This document shows positions 57,964-64,000 of a stretch of 64,000 nt of DNA, one piece after another. Position 1 is the first letter of the stretch; the number at the start of each line of letters is the position of its first letter. The stretch is taken from the NCBI GenBank assembly GCA_039519185.1, contig CM076847.1, forward strand, positions 87,826,360 to 87,890,359, in the 5' to 3' direction. The translations under genes and the position numbers were made by a program. The notes beneath the pieces were generated by a model, which had not been told where the DNA came from, made no database searches, and saw nothing but the letters and a program-made list of their open reading frames with translations. Source of the stretch: Astragalus membranaceus. Lineage: Eukaryota; Streptophyta; Magnoliopsida; Fabales; Fabaceae.

Positions 57964-58568
57964 TATGAAACTACAAACACAAAATTAGAGAACAAATATA
58001 AATGCTTGGGTCTAAATGTTTGGGCCTCTTCATATAAGCATAATAGTAAAATATAATCATCAAATCAAAATAGAAATATGCATACTAAAATAAATAGATC
58101 CATGTGATAGAAAAAACACCAACCAACTAATAGATAAAAGACAACCATCAATTCTATATCGAGGCAATCGTTAGAGTTAGAGTTAGAGTTGGACAGCACA
58201 AACTCTGAAGCTGCAAAATCTTTCAGCAACCCACATCGATGATGTGATTGACATAGGAGGAAAAATTAATGCAATTACAAGCAATACAGGCCACACTGAC
58301 AACAAATAGCAACTCACACCATGTTGCAGGTGTGTGAGTGGCTTTCCCTAATGGAGTCAGTATGATGAACACATTCGTGTTGATTATGCTATAGTATGGG
58401 AGTGAATACTTTCAGAAAATTAATTGAATTTTTGTTGCAAAATCTATCAGGAAGTTATCCAAATAAAAGCAATAAAGTTTCAAGCATTTTGACGAGGATT
58501 GGCAAAATTGAACATCTTGTGCGGCGCAACATTCAGGTGATCATAAAATTAAGTCAGAAACCACTCAC

Positions 58569-58674
58569 CATTACAGGGTATCCCTTTAACAGCAACCTTC
58601 TGCAGCTCTTTCTTTGGGTGGACATCCTTTATTGTGCTGATCCTTCCAGCCATGTGAAAGCGTTCCCCGGTTTC
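58569..58674 (-). pseudogene. Captured exon of unidentified gene
   Basis: A TTACAG acceptor and GTGAGT donor bound a frame reading ETGERFHMAGRISTIKDVHP and KKELQKVAVKGIPCN. Clear exon character, source gene not recognised. Confidence 0.5.
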
Positions 58675-59513
58675 CTGTAAGTGTGACATTTGGGCTAGTA
58701 AAGCAGCTAATTTATTGAGAGCATGAAGAAGTTGAACAACACAACTAAGACTAATCAACTGAGATAGAAAACTTGAAGGATTCTGACTTCTCATCCTTTG
58801 ACTCTAAGTTATTGATGATTAGATGAAAAGAGAATAAAAACAAAGTTAATGTCACATGCTTTAATGAAAAGTTACTTATTTTTTCTCCCAATAGAAACAA
58901 TCATGTGAGCAAAGATAACATGAAAACAACTTAGCATCATTATATTGCTATGACATTGTGAAAGATGGTGTTTCACATCAAATTTGAAATAATTCAATCC
59001 AGATATTGCTACAACATCATTCTTGTTTCAATTTTTAAATATACTAATTTGTATTCCAAGACCCATTTAAATTCAGGAAAACAAAGACTAAATTTATAAT
59101 CTTGGAAGCAAAACAGCGAAAAACAAAAACACCCTATTTCCAGAAAATTGAAAGAAAAGTTGAAAACTTCAAAAAGAAATCAAGAAAGGAAGAATGACCC
59201 AAATGAAAACAACACGAAGCAAAAGCAATAAAGACCCAATTGGACTAAGATAATAAAAAGACAACTTTACAATCTCAGAAGCAAAAGAGAGAAAAAAAAA
59301 ACACCCCATTTCAGGAGAACTGAAGAAAACGTTTCAAGATTCAAAGAATGAAAATAACAGCAAGCAGAAGCAATGAAGACCCATTTGAATTGAGATAATA
59401 AAAAGACAAACTTTACAATCTCAAAAGCAAAATAAACAAAAAACAAACCACCCCCATTTCATCAGAATAAAAATGATTAAATTAATTCTAACAAAAAAAT
59501 GTTTGATCCAGAC

Positions 59514-59983
59514 CTGAACACAATTAGGGCAACCAAGTTCCACCGAACAGCGGCAACATGTGAGCACTTCTAGAGCAGCCAACAGAAGTTTTGTGAAATA
59601 GGGTTGAGCCTATCAAACAATCAAAAATATATGAATAAGAAATCTTACCATCTATCGACACCTCGGAAGATTGTTAAACCAAAAACAACCAGTCTATTAT
59701 GTGGGTCAATAATATTCAAAAACATGCCAAAATACCTTGTCATGCACTAAATCTAAAGATAAATCATTTATCTCTAAATGCCTCTTTAAAACAGTTAATA
59801 AAAATAAAGAGAAAGGAAACAAAATATCATTGGATTGCTAGACTTTTCATGTTATCTACCTGTACTGAAATTCCAGACCCTCCAGGATGTTGATCGTATA
59901 TTAGGATTCTTTCTGGCTAATATCGGCTATCATCAGGATTTGGACACTCAGGAGCCAAATCAGATAAGTTGCACATTATATGT
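59514..59983 (-). pseudogene. Captured HRQ1-type DEAD/DEAH helicase C-terminal exons
   Basis: Exon 59860-59983 reads CNLSDLAPECPNPDDSRY, an in-frame TAG (59917-59919), then PERILIYDQHPGGSGISVQ. After a GTAGAT…GATAG intron, exon 59514-59609 (32 codons) reads AQPYFTKLLLAALEVL and CRCSVELGCPNCVQ. This is the C-terminal DUF1998-type domain of Hrq1/YprA-like helicases, with its cysteine cluster (CxC…CxxC). The helicase core is missing. The nonsense codon replaces what is normally an aromatic residue before PERIL. Confidence 0.85.
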
Positions 59984-61266
59984 CTGCAAACAGACATCAT
60001 AAAAAAACACAAAATCAATAGGACGGGTCTTCATTTCCCATCTAGTCAAAAATCCAGACTTAGCCAGATAGAATGTAATTAGAGACAGCTTGATAACAAA
60101 ATTTAACTTTCGATCTTAACTTTTGCCAATACAAGGTCCAGATTGCAGAAAAAGTTCAATTTGTTCCGTGTTTCTGTTTATTGCTTTCATTTTGATCAGA
60201 AAAACACATGCATAAACACACAATAAAAAGGAAAGCATCTGAAATCACACTGACAGCCAGTTACACAATTATTATCAATAAAAATGCCACTAGTAGTTCA
60301 TTTCTCTAGGCACCAACCAACAGTTAACAAATTAGGGTAACATAAACTATCAAAAACAATAAGAGTAAAATATACCTTGTAGTGACTTGATGCGACTTTA
60401 ACAGCTAATTAGGGTTTCTTGATTCCAAGATTCTTAACAGCTACAGAAAAATTGAGAAAAAGGAAAAATGAGAGGGAGAAAGCCAGACAAAATAGAAGAA
60501 TAGAGAACACAATGAGAAAGATGGCGAAAAACTTACGGTGGAGAGTTGGTTACGACTGGTGATGCACCGAATACTTGGTTGCGGAGTTGAACAGAGCTGC
60601 GCGGAGGTGAAGGGAACTGAAATTAGGGTTTCTTCCTCATGGCATCAAATTAGGGTGCAAAGATTTGGGAAGTAAATCGAAAAAGAAATTACGCTGAGAG
60701 AAGAGGATTGACAGAGAACAGACTCTGGTTACGGTTAATGAGAGAAGGAGGGATTTGGGGGTTTGAGGTGTGAGGCTTGAGGCGTTGAAAGAAGGAGAAG
60801 GAGAACGGAGGGAGGGAGAGAGTGAGTACTGCGTGAGGGAGAGAGTGAGAACGGCGCGGTTGTGAAATGAGAGAGTGAGTTCTGAGTGAGTAATGCGTGA
60901 GGGAGAGAGTGATGTTCTGAGTGGGGTGAAATAAGGGTTCGAGGAGAAGGTGTTTGTTTTAATTAGACTCTTATGCTTAGCGATGGACTTTTAGCATTTT
61001 CCGACGAGAATCTCCGTCGGAAATTTGCGACGAAACACAAGTTCGTCGCAAATGTGAGCGGGAATTTTAGCGCCTCTTCTGCTGCGCATTTGCGACGACT
61101 TTTTCGTCGGAAATCCGTCGGAAATTGCGACGAATAAGAGTTCGTCGCAAATGTTGGTGGCTAAAACAGTTTTTTCTTGTAGTGTAAACTGAATTTAAAA
61201 GGCATGTTGGCTGAACTGAATTTAAAAGGTGCTAGAATTGAATTGAATTGAAAGAAAAATAAACAA

Positions 61267-61422
61267 TTATTGGGTGGTAATAACATCAAGGAATATCTTG
61301 CCAAAAACAAGACACATGAAGCTTGGGTGGAACACTTTGGTACCAAATGGCAACTTTTTCAAGATAGGAAAACTAAATTTGATCCCAAAAAAATATTGTC
61401 ACCTGGACAAGGGATTTTCTAA
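61267..61422 (+). pseudogene. Captured cytokinin dehydrogenase (CKX) C-terminus
   Basis: The plus-strand frame reads LGGNNIKEYLAKNKTHEAWV, EHFGTKWQLFQDRK and FDPKKILSPGQGIF, then TAA at 61420-61422. This matches the last exon of cytokinin oxidase/dehydrogenase: the HFG-KW region and the DP…IL.PGQ.IF terminal motif. The FAD-binding and substrate domains are absent. It lies in the TNP2 gene intron of the outer CACTA, just right of the nested element, so it belongs to the outer element. Confidence 0.8.
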
Positions 61423-62069
61423 GTGCTAGGTTTCAATTGCTAATCTAGCTATTTATGGGTTTGTTTTTATTTCAACAATAAAATCGCTGAGTGCACTTTG
61501 AACTTCAAAATTTGAGGACTCCTTTTTGGCTTAATTATATTTTTAGTTTCTATAATTTATTGAATGAGTGTGACTGGAAACGATTGCGCAACATAGAAGC
61601 TATAAAAACTATAGTGGGGATAGCTGCAAAAGACTCTGATTCAAAGTCAATGTTAACTTACTAAAGTGAAGGAGTGGGAATGAATGAGTACCCTAGAAGT
61701 TTGGCTCAAATCACTGAAAATGGTGGGTGCTGTTGGCGCAGCACCTGTACTTTTCTCACAGCAAACACACACACACACACAGTCACAGATGATTCAGATT
61801 CAGAGGAAGAAGGAAAGGGTAAAGGGGAAGGGAAGTTCACGCACATGGGAAGGGTTTCACATGCAGAGAGAGAAAGAATAAAAGTATTGTATTAATTTTT
61901 TGTGTGACTGGACTACTATATGTTGGCTGAACTGAGATAGAGGTCTAGATAATTGTTTGTTTGTTTGTTATGGCTGAACTACTATATCTTCTAATTAACT
62001 TTACAGAGTTGAATTTTTTTTTGGTTATTTTTCCTAGATAATAGACATTGTTTGTTTGTTATGTTTTAG
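61423..62069. other. Intronic sequence of the TNP2-type gene
   Basis: Contains (CA)n at about 61766-61785 and a frame from 61684 (MSTLEVWLKSLKMVGAVGAA) that could be another captured fragment. I do not recognise it. Confidence 0.35.
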
Positions 62070-62799
62070 GAAGAATTAAAAGAACATAATTGTGAAGCTG
62101 GAACATCTCAAGTGACTCCAAAGTCACAAAGGCACATGCCTTGGAAGGATGACATATTTTCCCTAGTACAAGGACCTGCAAAGAAAGGACGTTTGCGTTG
62201 TATGGGCAAGATGCCTAAAGCTAAAAAGTCGAAAGTTGAAGTGTCCGAGAATCCAGAGAATCAAGCGTTGCGCAATAGAGTTAAGTGCATGGAGAACCTC
62301 TTCCTAAATGTTATGACATTGATTGAAAATCGATTTCCTGGAGAGGATATGAATGACATTTTAGAGACTGTAAGACAAGTATATTATATTTTACTCCTAG
62401 AGATTTTATTAATAATGTAAAAAAAAAAAATTAGTATGTTGAGTATATAAATTATATTCTTTTATTTTCAACGGGCTACTGATGCTTCTAGTGCCCCTGG
62501 CGAAATGAATTCTCCAAGTCTTGACGATGGTGAAGATAATGACACTAATGAAGATTAAAAGCTATTTTTCTGTTGAAGGAGTAAGCTTAGAAAGTGAATG
62601 GAGTATTAGACTTAGATCAACATCTTTAACTATTTTGTAATTTGATAAGCTTTTTGAATGCCGATATATACGATACTCTTATATCGACATTTTTAACTAT
62701 TTTGTAACTAATATGCTTGTTATACTTATGTTAATTTTCAATTTGAATGGAGTTTTACTTTATTTTGTTGCACTAGAATATTTATTTTATTAAGCATTT

Positions 62800-62941
62800 A
62801 GTTGTAGTTGGTTTAAAATTTTAACAAAGTACAAATAGAACAAATTTATTTCCAGGTTCAGCTGTGGCATTAGTTGTAGTTGGTTTAAAATTTTAACAAA
62901 GTTGCAAATAGAACAAATTTATTTCCAGGTTCAGCTGTGGG
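62800..62941. repeat. ~70-bp tandem duplication at the CACTA family junction
   Basis: TTAGTTGTAGTTGGTTTAAA to GGTTCAGCTGTGG is present at about 62801-62867 and again at about 62871-62940, with a TG insertion. It abuts the start of the GTGGGTATA-type subterminal repeats of the outer element. Confidence 0.75.
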
Positions 62942-63265
62942 TATAACAAAATTAATAGGTTATTTTAAACCCTATTCCAACGGAAAATAACCTATGAAGT
63001 CGTGGGTATAGTAAAAATAAAAGGTGTTGTTAAAGGCTATACCAATGGAAAAAGGGTTGTAAGTATAAAACCAATGGTTTGTCCAACGGGATAAATTACC
63101 GTCGCTATAGCCTATAGCGACAGCCAAAATTCCGTGGACATAGGCTAAAATCAACCACGGTCAGCCGCGCCTGTTGGTATAGGTTTTACGGCCTATACCT
63201 ACGCTTTCCTATCCTTTACCAACGGATATTTGCTGTCACTATAGGTCTGATTCCTTGTAGTGCCT

Positions 63266-63549
63266 CCACCTAGAGAGGTTGAGGAGATGGGGTTGCTTGA
63301 AGCTCTTCGATGGCTTCGGCAGCTGCACTTGAAGGATGTTGATGTAGAGACTGATTGCAAGCAGGTGCTGGGCGCTTTCAAGGGAAGATTAAATGATTTC
63401 ACTGAATTTGGAGTTATCATTTCTAATTGTCAACATACTTTTTCTGATTTATACAACTGTAATGTCAGTTTTATTAGGCGACAAGCCAATTGTGTTCATG
63501 ACTTAATACCGCTTTGTATTTCAACCCTTTTAATGAATGAAAAGGCATA
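63266..63549 (+). pseudogene. LINE RNase H region, second half, and 3' end
   Basis: LLEALRWLRQLHLKDVDVET and CNVSFIRRQANCVHDL continue the RNase H domain cut at 50651. The ORF ends at TAA 63547-63549 and a poly(A) run follows at about 63563-63571. Confidence 0.85.
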
Positions 63550-63572
63550 AGTTTGTTTGCTTCAAAAAAAAT

Positions 63573-63903
63573 TGTTATGGATTGGGCCTTTGTGCTTAAG
63601 GCCCAACACCAAATGCAAATACATCAACCAATGGGGGAGATTAAAGACCTAAATCCAATGGTTACCATTGATCCCCAAAACCTATAAATAAGCATTCAAT
63701 GCTAGCATTAAAGGTACACACTCTCCAATCACCTAACTTGCAATTAGTTCACTTGCTGACTTGAGCGTCAGAGTGTTATTGTAGGTACCAACCACCCCGA
63801 ATCGGAGTCAAACTCGGACTGACCAGGAACGCGATTACCAACTATCTCGGGTCGGACTAGGCATCTAGTGTCGGATACCAGTCCAGAGGTACGGTACAGA
63901 ACA
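63573..63903 (+). mobile_element. Solo LTR, 331 bp
   Basis: TGTTATGGATTGGGCC… to …GGTACAGAACA with the perfect 5-bp TSD AAAAT (63568-63572 and 63904-63908). It landed in the poly(A) tail junction of the LINE. No internal retroelement sequence is present. Confidence 0.85.
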
Positions 63904-64000
63904 AAAATAATACCTTTTCAGCAAATGCTTGTTCAGCCTCACCAATATCTCTTTCAGTTGCAGCAAGTTTTAGAACATCATCTTGCTCCAAATATTCCAC

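Larger units (their letters stand above)
54381..61184 (-). mobile_element. Nested Pack-CACTA with several captured host genes, 6.8 kb
   Basis: CACTACAAGAAAATCG at the left and …TTTTTTCTTGTAGTG at the right are CACTA ends. The 3-bp TSD TAA lies at 54378-54380 and 61185-61187. Dense GTCGGAAATCCGTCGCAAAT words mark both subterminal zones (54398-54635 and 60995-61160). There is no transposase. All recognisable captured exons lie on the minus strand: HRQ1-type helicase, an unknown exon, ribosomal protein L35a, another unknown exon and a DnaJ exon. A GA-rich, leader-like stretch at about 60540-60960 may be the promoter and first exon. Confidence 0.88.
52486..62558 (+). pseudogene. TNP2-type CACTA transposase gene, internally deleted
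   Basis: Exon 52486-54045 encodes a transposase-associated N-terminus (MENRGWIRDPSKRSEEYIRG, then CPCTICAN…CGFLRGYKQW) and the first part of the TNP2 domain (LLDLLRDALLEGN, CPNDCILYRD, CPKCGMSRW, SDGFNPF, WTINDFPAYANGWSTKGKYA). Exon 54129-54233 (VAPDRKEIYIETRTR) and 62070-62369 (QALRNRVKCMENLF) belong to the C-terminal plant-transposase (Ptta-like) part. Joins are in phase. The second half of the TNP2 core, normally following PWKK, is missing, so catalysis is unlikely. The last exon (62475-62558) lacks an AG acceptor (GG instead). The 54233-62070 intron now contains the nested CACTA and a CKX fragment. Confidence 0.85.
50652..63262 (+). mobile_element. CACTA element with TNP2-type gene, chimeric and nested, 12.6 kb
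   Basis: It begins CACTACAAGAAAAATGAC and ends …TTCCTTGTAGTG, with the 3-bp TSD CCT at 50649-50651 and 63263-63265, inside the LINE RNase H domain. GTGGGTATA/TATACC words fill the outer ends (50660-50820 and 62940-63250). A second CACTA-like terminus, CACTACGCCAGATTTAGAG, starts at 50828 with its own GTAGCG…CGCTAC subterminal repeats (to about 51200) but no matching right end. The outer element therefore seems to contain a truncated different family carrying the TNP2 gene. A complete other CACTA is nested at 54381-61184. Confidence 0.88.
44099..63570 (+). mobile_element. LINE (L1-like), heavily interrupted by nested transposons
   Basis: LINE segments are 44099-44218, 45061-48072, 50342-50651 and 63266-63570, ending in a short 3'UTR and poly(A). 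Reassembled in order they show endonuclease, reverse transcriptase, zinc-knuckle-like and RNase H regions of an ORF2 protein, about 3.7 kb. The 5' end falls inside the endonuclease, so the copy was 5'-truncated at insertion. Three later insertions have clean TSDs: hAT (CCTGCTGA), solo LTR (GCTGT) and CACTA (CCT). The LINE sits in an intron of gene copy 3. Confidence 0.85.
38379..64000 (-). pseudogene. Copy 3 of the unknown gene, split by >20 kb of transposons (partial)
   Basis: Exons matching copy 2 are at 38379-38560 (last), 43687-43784 (KNSEKTPMVKQKRP, one codon longer than copy 2) and 63914-64000 (VEYLEQDDVLKLAATERDIG, cut by the window edge). Splice sites are kept: TAG acceptors and GTAAAA and GTATTA donors. 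A 4-base deletion plus neighbouring changes shift the final exon into another frame, which stays open to 38379, so the C-terminus differs from copy 2. The last intron contains the 4.7-kb hAT at 38891. The next intron holds the LINE and everything nested in it. Whether introns of this size are still spliced is unknown. Confidence 0.62.

Overview
This window looks like repeat-rich plant nuclear DNA, most likely from a papilionoid legume. The signs are intron-bearing genes with GT-AG introns, poly(A)-tailed LINE and SINE insertions, CACTA and hAT DNA transposons, a 12.4-kb Ogre/Tat-like LTR element, and high A+T content outside exons. The species cannot be fixed from sequence alone. All names rest on reading translated motifs, splice sites, terminal repeats and target-site duplications (TSDs) by eye. 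No database search was run.

Layout. 1-289 (minus) is the 5' end of an organellar single-stranded DNA-binding (OSB-type) gene. 290-5980 is an intergenic stretch packed with small non-autonomous elements: a hAT MITE with a perfect 8-bp TSD, a second hAT MITE, a TRIM-like LTR, a long-TIR element and a foldback hairpin. 5987-8949 (minus) is a complete six-exon bHLH gene of the UNE12/bHLH7 type, the clearest conventional gene here. 10473-25349 is an LTR-retrotransposon block: a solo-type LTR (copy A) hit by a 12.4-kb element that has two intact LTRs but no visible gag-pol.

25600-64000 is a locus with three partial or complete copies of an uncharacterised small nuclear-type gene on the minus strand. 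Copy 1 keeps only exon 1 (25635-25710). Copy 2 can be assembled in phase across six exons (28932-31949, 203 aa). Copy 3 is spread over more than 25 kb because its introns have been filled with transposons. One copy-3 intron holds an apparently intact hAT element (38891-43566) whose four transposase exons join in phase to 946 codons. The next intron holds a LINE (44099-63570) that has itself been hit three times: by a small hAT element carrying two symplekin exons, by a solo LTR, and by a 12.6-kb CACTA element. That CACTA carries a truncated TNP2-type transposase and the 3' end of a cytokinin dehydrogenase gene, and contains a second, nested CACTA.

The most striking feature is gene capture. 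The nested CACTA (54381-61184) contains exon-intron fragments of an HRQ1-type helicase, ribosomal protein L35a and a DnaJ protein. Another CACTA (33411-37724), inserted in a separate LINE fragment, carries a 5'UTR-like leader followed by fragments of myosin XI, a glutamate receptor-like channel, a NEK-type kinase and a guanylate-binding protein. The captured exons keep canonical splice sites, so fused host-exon transcripts are possible. The whole right half is therefore a small laboratory of Pack-type transposons. Insertion order can be read from nesting and from perfect TSDs.
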